Below, piece after piece: positions 28,999 to 36,401 of a stretch of DNA of 64,000 bases (its first letter is position 1; each line of letters begins with the position of its first letter). Both the position numbers and the translations under genes were made by a program. The stretch covers positions 124,001-188,000 of the forward strand of contig NZ_MSIF01000016.1 of assembly GCF_001921215.1 (NCBI RefSeq), written 5' to 3'. Under the pieces are notes generated by a model. The model worked only from the letters and a program-made list of their open reading frames with translations. It had not been told where the DNA came from and did not search any database. The stretch comes from Actinophytocola xinjiangensis. GTDB taxonomy: Bacteria > Actinomycetota > Actinomycetes > Mycobacteriales > Pseudonocardiaceae.

Positions 28999-31072
28999 CC
29001 AGCAGCCGCGGGCCGATACCTGTGGCGGTGGTCCGGGAGTCCGCCACCACGACCGGCACCTGGGCGGACCTGCCCACCAGGACGAAGCTGACCGTCCGTC
29101 GCCCCGCCGCCAGCTCCGCGCGCACCCAACCGGTCACGTCCCACTCGAACGCGGCCGCCGGGCCAGCGACCGGGTTGCTGCTCAACAGCCGCGCGTCCGG
29201 GGCGGGCCTGGTGTCCCAGGTGATGGCGGACTCCGACCACCCGGTGTCCGGCACGCCGTGGACGCCGACCCACAGCGCCGTGGTCCCCGACGTCATGCCC
29301 GCGTTCAGCCGCAGCCGGGCGACGCGCACCGAGGTCTCCCCGGCCAGGGTGAACTTCAGGTAGACCTGCCGGCGCACGTCCGCCGACTCGGACTCCTTGA
29401 TCAGCAGCTCACCCGCACCGCCGAAGTTCCGCGTGCGGTACGCGCCGCCACGGACGTACGCGTCGGCCATGCACCCGTGGTGCCGGTAGGGGGTGCCGAC
29501 GCGGTACTCCCGCTGCGCCCGGTACAGCGACACCGGCGTGAGGTCCGCCTGGTTCGCGCCCTCGATCCGGCCCGCCGGCTGGTCGAACGGACCGTCACCG
29601 GTCACCGTGCCGGCACAGCCGATCGCCCAGTTCTGGGCGGTCGGCGGTTTCTGCACGACGATGTGGTGACCGACCGGTGTCGCACAGTTCCAGGCGACCG
29701 AGTGCACGGCGCCCCACCCGTGGCTGGTGCCGTAGTTCCCCCGGTTGTGCAGACCCAGGACCGCCTCGCGGTCGGGTGACGGCTCACGGAAGCCGTCGAA
29801 GAGCAGGCCCTGGCTCCACCGCCGGTGGCCCTCGCTCGCGGCCAGGTTGTGCTGGGACACGCAATCCAGGAACACCACCCCGGACACCGTGCTCGTCCCG
29901 TTCGACACGTAGGCGTGCCGCCCGTGGCTGGCGACGCAGTCGACGAACAGGAGTTGCTGGGAATGGGGCCAGCAGCCGAAGTTGTACCGCTTCCCCCCTT
30001 CCACCACCGAGACCGGGTCCAACGCCTTGCAGTTCTGGATGGTGGACCGGGTCGTGCCGTCGGTCTGGATTCCGGACAGCGAGAAGTGCAGCGTCGTGCA
30101 GTCCCTGACCCAGCAGTCCTGCGCGTTGCCGAGCCGGATCGCGTTCCGCGCGTGGTTCTCGTCCTGGGGGTTGCCGGTGTCGTGGGCGATGTCGACGCGC
30201 AGCGACTCGATCCCGGACTCGGTGATCAGACCGGCCCGGTCCCACCGGTACACGAAGCTCTGCGCGAGACCACGGTCGAGGTGGTTGAACACGGGCGCGT
30301 CGATCGACACCACGTCGCCGGTGACAGCGGTGACGAACCGGTTGTACCGCAGGGGGTGCGCGCCGGGCTGCCACGGCGGGGACCCCGCTGTGCCGCCACC
30401 GTCGACGGCGTCGAGCCACGCCTGCGTGCACGGGTGCTCGATGACGATGTTGTGCCCCACCGCCAGTCCACTCGCGTCAATGACCCGGAAGGTCCGGGCG
30501 CCCACCGGCACGAAGTCGGTCGTGACGTCCACCCGCTCGCCGATCCGGCCCGACCACGGGTTGGCCGTGTACGCGCCGAGCCGGACCACCGTCCGCTCCG
30601 GGTCGGTGCCGGTGGCCCGCAGCACGGTGTTCGTGGCCGGGTCGGCGCCGTCGCCCGCGCCGCGCAGGACCACGCCGCTGGCGCGGATGTCGAGCACGCC
30701 GCGCACCTCGTAGGTGCCGGGCGCGAGCAGCACGCACCCGCGTTCGGCCCTGGGGAGCGCGCTGACCTCGTCGATCGCGTCCTGGATGCGCGCGGTGTTG
30801 TCCCCGGCGACCGGACCGACCCGGCGCACGACCGGCCGCACCGGCAGCGGGGCGCCGTAGCGGTAGCCGGCGTAGCCGAAGTCGGGGATCCGGTTGCCCT
30901 CCAGGTCCGACCGGTAGACGAGCGCGCCGCTCGCGTCCCGCCACAGCCAGGCCGAACTCCACGCCTCCCGTGGCTGCGCCGCGACGTCACCGACCGCCCC
31001 GGCCACCGCGACGGCGGCCAGCCCGCCGCCGGCTCCCCACAGAAAGACCCGCCGTCGCACACCCCGACCCAC
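28991..31072 (-). CDS. Tat-exported right-handed beta-helix protein with C-terminal DNRLRE module
   Basis: About 693 residues. GTG 31072 is my preferred start, eleven bases from a GGGGAG site; GTG 31081/31084 are alternatives. The N-terminus RGVRRRVFLWGAGGGLAAVA is a twin-arginine signal. The middle is a pectate-lyase-like beta helix (GDNTARIQDAIDEVSALP, CVLLAPGTYEVRGVLDI, repeated N-rich turns such as RSTIQNCKALDPV). The last 160 residues form a DNRLRE/CBM96-like sandwich (KESESADVRRQVYLKF, ESAITWDTRPAP, WDVTGWVRAELAAG). Such proteins bind or cleave cell-surface polysaccharide; the catalytic residues are not assignable by eye. Confidence 0.85.
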   Translation of the reverse strand: MGRGVRRRVFLWGAGGGLAAVAVAGAVGDVAAQPREAWSSAWLWRDASGALVYRSDLEGNRIPDFGYAGYRYGAPLPVRPVVRRVGPVAGDNTARIQDAIDEVSALPRAERGCVLLAPGTYEVRGVLDIRASGVVLRGAGDGADPATNTVLRATGTDPERTVVRLGAYTANPWSGRIGERVDVTTDFVPVGARTFRVIDASGLAVGHNIVIEHPCTQAWLDAVDGGGTAGSPPWQPGAHPLRYNRFVTAVTGDVVSIDAPVFNHLDRGLAQSFVYRWDRAGLITESGIESLRVDIAHDTGNPQDENHARNAIRLGNAQDCWVRDCTTLHFSLSGIQTDGTTRSTIQNCKALDPVSVVEGGKRYNFGCWPHSQQLLFVDCVASHGRHAYVSNGTSTVSGVVFLDCVSQHNLAASEGHRRWSQGLLFDGFREPSPDREAVLGLHNRGNYGTSHGWGAVHSVAWNCATPVGHHIVVQKPPTAQNWAIGCAGTVTGDGPFDQPAGRIEGANQADLTPVSLYRAQREYRVGTPYRHHGCMADAYVRGGAYRTRNFGGAGELLIKESESADVRRQVYLKFTLAGETSVRVARLRLNAGMTSGTTALWVGVHGVPDTGWSESAITWDTRPAPDARLLSSNPVAGPAAAFEWDVTGWVRAELAAGRRTVSFVLVGRSAQVPVVVADSRTTATGIGPRLLVS

Positions 31073-31288
31073 AGCGATCACCACTCCCCGATCCGGAAAC
31101 GCGACGAACCTAACAGCGCGGGACGGGCGGCGGGACGGTATGCCGGCCGCGCGGGCGGGCCGCGCTGGGCAGCGGCGGACGTCGTTGGGACGCAACGAAA
31201 GGGCCAGTGCCCTGAGCACGGCCACGACGCCTATCATGGCGCCACCTCCCCCACGAAGTCGTCGCTCACGCAAAGGGGTTCACCGATC

Positions 31289-31750
31289 ATGTCCGAGACC
31301 GTCAGCAGCTTCTTAGGCCACGTCACGCCCGTCCCGACCGACGACACCCCCGACACCCCCGACACCACTGACGCCACGCCCACCGACGACGCCGAACCCG
31401 GCGACGGTCCCGCCGCCGACGCGGACGCCGCCGGGGAGCCCGCGCCGGCGCATGCCCGGCCCGCGCCGGGTCTGCGCGGCACCACCACCGTGGCCGACGC
31501 CGTGACCTCCAAGGTCGTGACCTTCGTCGCCGCCGGCATCGACGGCGTGCACAACCTCGACGACCTCACGATCGACGTGGCCGACGAGGTCGCCTCGATC
31601 ACCGTGCCGCTCGTGGTCGAGTACGGGCGCCCGGTCAAGGCACTGGCCGAGCAGGTCCGGGTCGCCGTGATCGAGGCCGTCGAGCAGATCCTCGGCCTGG
31701 ACGTCGCGACCGTGGACGTCCACGTCACCGACATCCACCTGGCGGCCTGA
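31289..31750 (+). CDS. Asp23/Gls24-family envelope stress protein
   Basis: 153 residues. The first 60 are disordered and rich in Asp, Thr and Pro (DDTPDTPDTTDATPTDD). The folded Asp23 domain begins LRGTTTVADAVTSKVVTFVA and continues through LTIDVADEVASITVPLVVEYGR to VDVHVTDIHLAA. Family members sit at the membrane in Firmicutes and are envelope-stress-associated in Actinobacteria, often together with Amaf-type partners. No partner gene is adjacent here, so it is a stand-alone copy. Confidence 0.88.
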   Translation: MSETVSSFLGHVTPVPTDDTPDTPDTTDATPTDDAEPGDGPAADADAAGEPAPAHARPAPGLRGTTTVADAVTSKVVTFVAAGIDGVHNLDDLTIDVADEVASITVPLVVEYGRPVKALAEQVRVAVIEAVEQILGLDVATVDVHVTDIHLAA

Positions 31751-31771
31751 CCGACGCGGCCGCGTCAGGCC
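31744..31771. terminator. bidirectional hairpin between convergent genes
   Basis: 8-bp arms (31744-31751 and 31764-31771) around a 12-nt loop that itself contains the palindrome gcggccgc. It overlaps the ends of the Asp23-family gene and the PstS remnant. Confidence 0.55.
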
Positions 31772-32175
31772 AGCGCGTCGATGGCGGCCATCGCCCGGTC
31801 GCGGATCCGTTCCGGCAGCTGGCTGTGGCCCAGCCTGGACGCCGCCCGTTGACCGTCCTCCCCCGCCGCGTACCGCAGGAACGCCTTCACCAGATCGAGC
31901 GACTTCGATCGGGTGCCCCGCTCACACACCACCTCGTAGGCCACCGGCACGATCGGATACGCCCCCGGCCCGACGAACTCGCCGACAACCACCTCGGGGG
32001 CAGGGCGCGCCCTGCCCCCGAGGCATGCCTCAGCGTCGACCGAGAACACGGCCCTATCCTCCGCGACGTCGAGCTTCAGGACGTTCACGCTGGGGTAGCC
32101 CAGAACCCCGAGGCCACGGCCGCCGGTGTCCTCCTCGACCAGTGCCCGGACGCGGTCCTCGGACAGACCGGCCAC
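31765..32175 (-). pseudogene. C-terminal remnant of a PstS-like phosphate-binding protein
   Basis: The C-terminal half reads GAYPIVPVAYEVVCERGTRS then LVKAFLRYAAGEDGQRAAS and LPERIRDRAMAAIDAL, the usual end of PstS-type binding proteins. The domain that contacts phosphate and the lipoprotein signal are missing. The first 60 residues are atypical and include the stretch encoded by a 32-bp perfect palindrome. There is no pst transporter nearby. I regard it as decayed. Confidence 0.75.
31992..32023. repeat. 32-bp perfect palindrome
   Basis: Sixteen-base arms (31992-32007 and 32008-32023), centred on gcgcgc, with no loop and no mismatch. It lies inside the PstS remnant and encodes LGGRARPAP-type residues at a point where the family similarity begins. 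It may be an inserted repeat or the scar of a rearrangement. Confidence 0.9.
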
Positions 32176-32448
32176 CCGAGCGACCCGAGACCCGCTCGGG
32201 CATGCCCGGCATCATCGGCAGAACCGGCTGAGAACGGTCCATCGCCTGTATCTGACTCGCCGTCAGAAATGATCTCCGCGACCGCACCTCCTGCGCGGGT
32301 TCAGCCGCGGCGCTCTCGCCGTAGTGGCGGGCATGTCCTCCGATGTCCAACCCAGCAACAGCATCAGGTTGCCCGTGTCACCGCCGGCCCGTTCCACCGC
32401 GGGCCCGGTGGGCGATCCGCGGGGCGGGTGGGGTTACGGACGGACGAC

Positions 32449-33072
32449 TCAGTCCCAGCGCCACAGCGAAGGCGGGCGCCCGCCCTTCGGCAGCGCGGCC
32501 GCGTGCTCGGCCGTCCGCCGCAACCCCGGGACGCGTTCCATGGTCCGGCCCAGGTTCGCCGGGTACGGCCGTTCCCCGGTCAGCGCCTCGGTCACGTCCA
32601 GTGCCTGTGCCGTGGTGAACCCGTTCCCCATCAGGCCCGCGGTGAACTCGACGTCGCGCCACAGCCGGTTCGCCAGCAGCGGGCGACAGTCCGCCACGAT
32701 CCGGTCGTGGTCGAAGGCCAGCGGGGGCACGGCGTCCAGCCGGTACCACCGCACGCCCTCACCCGAGGACGTGGCGGTCGCCCACAACGCGATGGACAGG
32801 GTAGGGCCGCGCGGGTCGCGGGACGGTTCGTCGAAGGTGGTCAGCTGGCCGGTGCCGGACAGCGCCTCCGACGACAGCCCCAACTTGGTGACGACCGCCC
32901 TGGTGCTCGCCTCCCGCAACCGTTCCCCGACCCTGAGCAGCACCCCGGGCAGCGCGAGCTTCCCCTGGAACGGTGCGGCGGCCCGTGGCGCGACCCCGAG
33001 CAGCACCGTCCGCTCCCCCGGGTCGAACCGCACGACCAGCACATCCACGGACACCGGCGTCGACTCGATCAC
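32449..33072 (-). CDS. NrtR-like Nudix-related transcriptional regulator
   Basis: 207 residues from GTG 33072, which overlaps the stop of the upstream PurA-like gene. The N-terminal Nudix fold (SVDVLVVRFDPGERTVLLGV, FQGKLALPGVLLRVGE) has a degenerate Nudix box: the REUxEExGU core reads RAVVTKLGL, so hydrolysis is unlikely. The C-terminal winged-helix-like part (LLANRLWRDVEFTAGL, FTTAQALDVTEALTGE, LGRTMERVPGLRRT) matches the layout of NrtR regulators, which sense ADP-ribose or related NAD metabolites. It is the last gene of its operon and is likely to autoregulate through the palindrome at 36171-36185. Confidence 0.78.
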   Translation of the reverse strand: MIESTPVSVDVLVVRFDPGERTVLLGVAPRAAAPFQGKLALPGVLLRVGERLREASTRAVVTKLGLSSEALSGTGQLTTFDEPSRDPRGPTLSIALWATATSSGEGVRWYRLDAVPPLAFDHDRIVADCRPLLANRLWRDVEFTAGLMGNGFTTAQALDVTEALTGERPYPANLGRTMERVPGLRRTAEHAAALPKGGRPPSLWRWD

Positions 33073-34202
33073 ACGCCGATTGTGACCGGTGTCCGGTAGT
33101 CCGCGCGGTCCGGGCCGTACCCGGCGAGCGCGACCGGCCGCCGGGCACCGAACCACGCCAGCGGGTCGTCCAGTTCGACCGCGGGTGAGCCGTGCTCAAG
33201 CACCACGCGCGGCCGGTCGGCGTCGAGGTGGGTCACCGCGAGCGCGTCCACGCCGTCGCAGGCCGCGATCGCGTAGTCCAGCAGCGTCGCGTCGAGGTGC
33301 CCCGCCCGCCACGCGCCCTGGTACCTCCCGGTGCCGTTGTGGCGTTCGGGGTGGCGCGCGAGCACGGCCGAGTCCTCGGTCGGGAACGGTCCCGCGCCGT
33401 GGCGCGTGTGGTAGGTCCGCACAACCCCCAGTACCGTGTGCGGACGCCCGTCCAGCAGCTCACGTGCGTTGTGCGGCGTGGTGGTCGACCAGGTCGTGTG
33501 CGGGTGGAAGCCATGATGCTCGTCGAGGAGAACCCCCTGCGCTCCCTCGAAGACCACCCGGCCGCGATCGGTCAGCCGCCCGGTCTCACCGCCATCGGTG
33601 AACCGGACCGCGTCGGCGAAATCGAGGTACAGCGACACCAGTTCGTCGACGCTGTGCGGCGGTGGGGTGAGCGGATCGTAGAATCGGGCCAGAGCGTCGA
33701 GCTTGCGCGTCAGCACGGCCGGCCGAGCGCAGTCGGCGACGGTGGGGGCGTCCGTCCGCGCTCGCAGCGAGTACCGGACGGTCTCGCCGATGCCCTTGCC
33801 ACACGACCCGTGCCGCGCGTCTCCTCGGGCGTCCTCGCGGGCCCGGTTGGCGTGAATGTGGAACGGCGTGGTGAGCAGCGCCCGGTCGTCCACGCTCAGC
33901 AGCGCCAGTGGGTCGCGAATCCCGACGGCTTCGAGTTGTCTGGCTTCGGTGGCCAGCGCGAACGGCTCGACCAGCATGAATCGCGACAGGTGGGTGGGCA
34001 CCCCGGCGAAGGTGCCCGCCCCGAACTGGCTGAACGTGTGGTGCCGTCCGTCGACGACCACATTGTGCGCGGCCTGCGCACCGCCGTTGAACCGGATGAC
34101 CGCGGTGGTGGGCCGGGCCGCGCACAGGGCGTCGACCACGGCGCCCTTGCCCTCGTCGCCGAACCCGAGCCCGACCACCACCACGTGCCCGTCGAGGTTC
34201 AC
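33069..34202 (-). CDS. adenylosuccinate synthetase (PurA) paralogue, short form
   Basis: 377 residues against about 430 for housekeeping PurA. The GTP/IMP-site loop VVVVGLGFGDEGKGAVVDAL is intact, with Phe for the usual Trp. The His equivalent of NAGHT appears in FNGGAQAAHNVVVDG. SCGKGIGETVRY follows where PurA has its Gly-rich IMP loop. Context (VWA protein, J-domain pseudokinase, NrtR-like sensor) argues against a purine-housekeeping role. It may ligate aspartate or another amine to a purine nucleotide to make a signal or modified base, as phage PurZ does for 2-aminoadenine. The substrate is unproven. Confidence 0.85.
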   Translation of the reverse strand: MNLDGHVVVVGLGFGDEGKGAVVDALCAARPTTAVIRFNGGAQAAHNVVVDGRHHTFSQFGAGTFAGVPTHLSRFMLVEPFALATEARQLEAVGIRDPLALLSVDDRALLTTPFHIHANRAREDARGDARHGSCGKGIGETVRYSLRARTDAPTVADCARPAVLTRKLDALARFYDPLTPPPHSVDELVSLYLDFADAVRFTDGGETGRLTDRGRVVFEGAQGVLLDEHHGFHPHTTWSTTTPHNARELLDGRPHTVLGVVRTYHTRHGAGPFPTEDSAVLARHPERHNGTGRYQGAWRAGHLDATLLDYAIAACDGVDALAVTHLDADRPRVVLEHGSPAVELDDPLAWFGARRPVALAGYGPDRADYRTPVTIGV

Positions 34203-35173
34203 CGCAGCACCACATCGTCGGGACCGCCGGGGTCGGGCACCGCCGAGGTGACCACCGATCGCCCGCCCAGTCTGGTCAGCGCCTTGCCGACCGCCTCGCC
34301 CTCGGCGGCCGAGCCGACGTCGGCGAGGTCAGCCAGCGCCTGGTCGACGTCGACCACCTGTTCCTCCAGCCCGATCGTGGCCGCGATCAGCTCGCACACC
34401 GCGCCGGGGTCGTCGAGTTTGAGGAAGTTCTGGCCGAGCAGGCCGCTCCAGTGCTCCCCGATGTCCGGGTCGTCGTAGTACGACGACTGGTTGGGCAGCA
34501 CGAAGTAGACGTGCCACCTGCGCGCCAGTTCCCGGTACACCGAGGCGGGATCGATGTTCTCGTGGATGTCGTCGCCGATGATCCGGCGAATGTGCTTCGC
34601 CTCCAGCGATGGCTTGTTCAGCTCGTCGCCGATGACGAACAGGTAGCCCTTGCGACCGCGCTTGTGCCACGCGTCGGTGACCACGTGCCGCGCCATGAAG
34701 TAGGCGGCCAGCTCGTAGGACTCGCTCTTCTGCCCACCGCCCCCGCCTTCGAGGAAGATCGTGCGCAACTGCTCGTCCATCCTGTTGTCCGACTCGAACT
34801 GCCCGATCTGCAACGGGACCCGATCGCTGTCGGCGTCGCCGATGGCGCCGAAGAGCACCTGCGGATCGGCCAGGTAGCCCCGGCGCTTGATCAGACCGTG
34901 CAGCTTGCCGAGCTTGCCCTGCATGATCCGCGGCACCCGGCGCATCGAGCCGGTGACGTCGAACAACACGGCGATCGGCGTCGAATCGCTGTGGTCGGCC
35001 GAGTCACGGCACTCGCGGATCGCGTTCGCCGGGTCGAGCGCGGGTGCGACCTTCCAGTCGCTCGACGGCCGACCACGGAGGTCGGCGGTGTAGCCGAAAT
35101 CGTCCTCGCCCCTTGCCGCGCGGAAGGTCTTCGCCGCGGCGTAGGCGTTGTCGTCCCAGTGTCCGTGTCCCAT
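34199..35173 (-). CDS. VWA-domain protein
   Basis: 324 residues. The N-terminal 60 residues (MGHGHWDDNAYAAAKTFRAA, ADLRGRPSSDWKV) precede a von Willebrand A domain. Its MIDAS reads FDVTGSM (Asp72, Thr74, Ser76); later DADS and GDELNKPS regions fit the metal-binding loops. A C-terminal helical part follows (LEEQVVDVDQALADLADVG). It is cytoplasmic. The stop overlaps the PurA-like start and it lies 2 bp after the J-domain protein, so all four genes form one tight unit. VWA proteins often act as metal-dependent scaffolds beside kinases or chaperones. Confidence 0.88.
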   Translation of the reverse strand: MGHGHWDDNAYAAAKTFRAARGEDDFGYTADLRGRPSSDWKVAPALDPANAIRECRDSADHSDSTPIAVLFDVTGSMRRVPRIMQGKLGKLHGLIKRRGYLADPQVLFGAIGDADSDRVPLQIGQFESDNRMDEQLRTIFLEGGGGGQKSESYELAAYFMARHVVTDAWHKRGRKGYLFVIGDELNKPSLEAKHIRRIIGDDIHENIDPASVYRELARRWHVYFVLPNQSSYYDDPDIGEHWSGLLGQNFLKLDDPGAVCELIAATIGLEEQVVDVDQALADLADVGSAAEGEAVGKALTRLGGRSVVTSAVPDPGGPDDVVLR

Positions 35174-35175
35174 GG

Positions 35176-36165
35176 TCAGGCTCCTGTCTCGGGAAGAGTG
35201 AATGGTCTGAAGGTGCGCGGGCCGTACAGCTCGTCGAGCAGTTGGTCGTACTCGTCAAGCAGGTCGGCCGCGGCGGGCCGTTGTGCCGGGGAGTCCTGAG
35301 TGCACCAGGTGGCGAACGTGCGTTGCCGCTTTTCGCCCGGTGCCAGCAGATCCGCCATCATCGTGTGGAGCATGTGGACGTCAGTGGCCGTGGTCACTGG
35401 TTGTCCCCTGTGGACCTCCGGCGGGTAGTTGACGGCGTTGTCCACCGCGACCGGGAGTTCACCGTCGCCGACCGCGAACGACCAGCCGACGAGCACGATC
35501 CCGTGTTGTTCCGGCTGTACCAGAACGTTGTCCGCGGTGAGGTGCCCGTGGACGATGCCCGCGCGGTGCGCTCCGGCCACCGCACGCAGGAGACGGCGGT
35601 GCATCCAGGCGTAGTCGCGCCCGTCGAGGCCCCCGGGGAACGCCGTGCGGATCTCGGCGAGCGTGGTGAACCCGTCGACGAGTGGGTTGAGCACGGTGAA
35701 CGCGTGATCACCACGCGCCACCGGGCCGGAGGTGTCGATCAGGCGCGGGAAGTACGGGCGCAGCCAGCGGTGCCGCTCGGTCAGATCGTCGAGAGCGCGC
35801 AACGCGGCCCATTCGGCGTGGAGCAGCGTGTTGAACACCGGGTTCCGGACGAGTTTGACCAGGCAAGGACCGGTGGTGCGGTAGGTCGTGGCAATGCTGC
35901 CGACCGCGTGTGGCGGACGGGTCAGCGTGTAGCTGGAGGTCGCCGTGGTCACGGTCAGGTGGCGCGGTCGCTTCCAGTCGTCGTAGAGGCGGTTGAGCGT
36001 GACGACGGCCCGGTGTGCGCGCTCGTTGCCGGGGTTCCGATCGGGGTGCAGCGCGGCCGCCAGTTCACGGTAGCGGCGGTGAGCGCGTGCGGTATCGGCG
36101 CCGAACAGCGCGGTGGCGCCCTCGGCCTTCTCGATGACCGCGATGGCGTCGTCCCAGGTGAGCAT
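35176..36165 (-). CDS. J-domain plus pseudokinase fusion
   Basis: 329 residues. The J-domain-like N-terminus has HPDRN (HPD at 40-42) followed by LNRLYDDWKRP, so it could recruit DnaK. From about 100 a protein-kinase fold is visible: CLVKLVRN supplies the lysine strand, and GIVHGHLTADNVLV occupies the catalytic loop. There the HRD Asp is replaced (HGH). The DFG site reads LVGWSF. It is therefore probably catalytically dead and acts as a nucleotide-binding or scaffold module. First gene of the operon; the 15-bp palindrome begins 6 bp upstream of its ATG. Confidence 0.82.
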   Translation of the reverse strand: MLTWDDAIAVIEKAEGATALFGADTARAHRRYRELAAALHPDRNPGNERAHRAVVTLNRLYDDWKRPRHLTVTTATSSYTLTRPPHAVGSIATTYRTTGPCLVKLVRNPVFNTLLHAEWAALRALDDLTERHRWLRPYFPRLIDTSGPVARGDHAFTVLNPLVDGFTTLAEIRTAFPGGLDGRDYAWMHRRLLRAVAGAHRAGIVHGHLTADNVLVQPEQHGIVLVGWSFAVGDGELPVAVDNAVNYPPEVHRGQPVTTATDVHMLHTMMADLLAPGEKRQRTFATWCTQDSPAQRPAAADLLDEYDQLLDELYGPRTFRPFTLPETGA

Positions 36166-36170
36166 GGTTT

Positions 36171-36185
36171 GAGTCTATAAGACTC
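36171..36185. promoter_or_regulatory. 15-bp operator-like palindrome between divergent operons
   Basis: gagtctataagactc: 6-bp perfect arms with a 3-nt centre. It lies between the ATG of the J-domain gene (36165) and the RBS/GTG of the plus-strand small gene (36204), so a bound protein would block both. It is the natural candidate site for the NrtR-like regulator encoded at the end of the minus operon. Confidence 0.65.
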
Positions 36186-36203
36186 TTACCTGAGGAGCAA
36201 GGG

Positions 36204-36392
36204 GTGGCCGAGGCGATAGCGACACCAACCACGGAGGCCACCGAGTCGGTCCAGTGGCCCGAGCACGACCGACCACGCCGGGTGACCTTGACCCCGTTCA
36301 CCGGACGGGGCAATGCCACCCTGTCCAAATTCAGGGGAACTCAAGCAGCTCAGCGGGGTCGAGGTGTCACCCTGGTCGGGTCTGTGCGGTAG
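36204..36392 (+). CDS. small basic protein, unknown
   Basis: 62 residues from GTG 36204, six bases after AGGAG. It begins MAEAIATPTTEATESVQWPE and continues into a basic RVTLTPFTGRGNATLSKFRG segment. There is no hydrophobic segment and no family I recognise. It precedes the STAND NTPase gene by 9 bp and is likely co-transcribed. It could be truncated, since the Thr/Glu-rich start resembles the N-terminus of a longer protein. Confidence 0.5.
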   Translation: MAEAIATPTTEATESVQWPEHDRPRRVTLTPFTGRGNATLSKFRGTQAAQRGRGVTLVGSVR

Positions 36393-36401
36393 TAATGGGT
36401 C

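Noticed and set aside
33069-34202. Housekeeping purA
   Set aside because: About 50 residues short, with an altered W-to-F loop, and embedded with a VWA protein, a J-domain pseudokinase and an NrtR-like gene.
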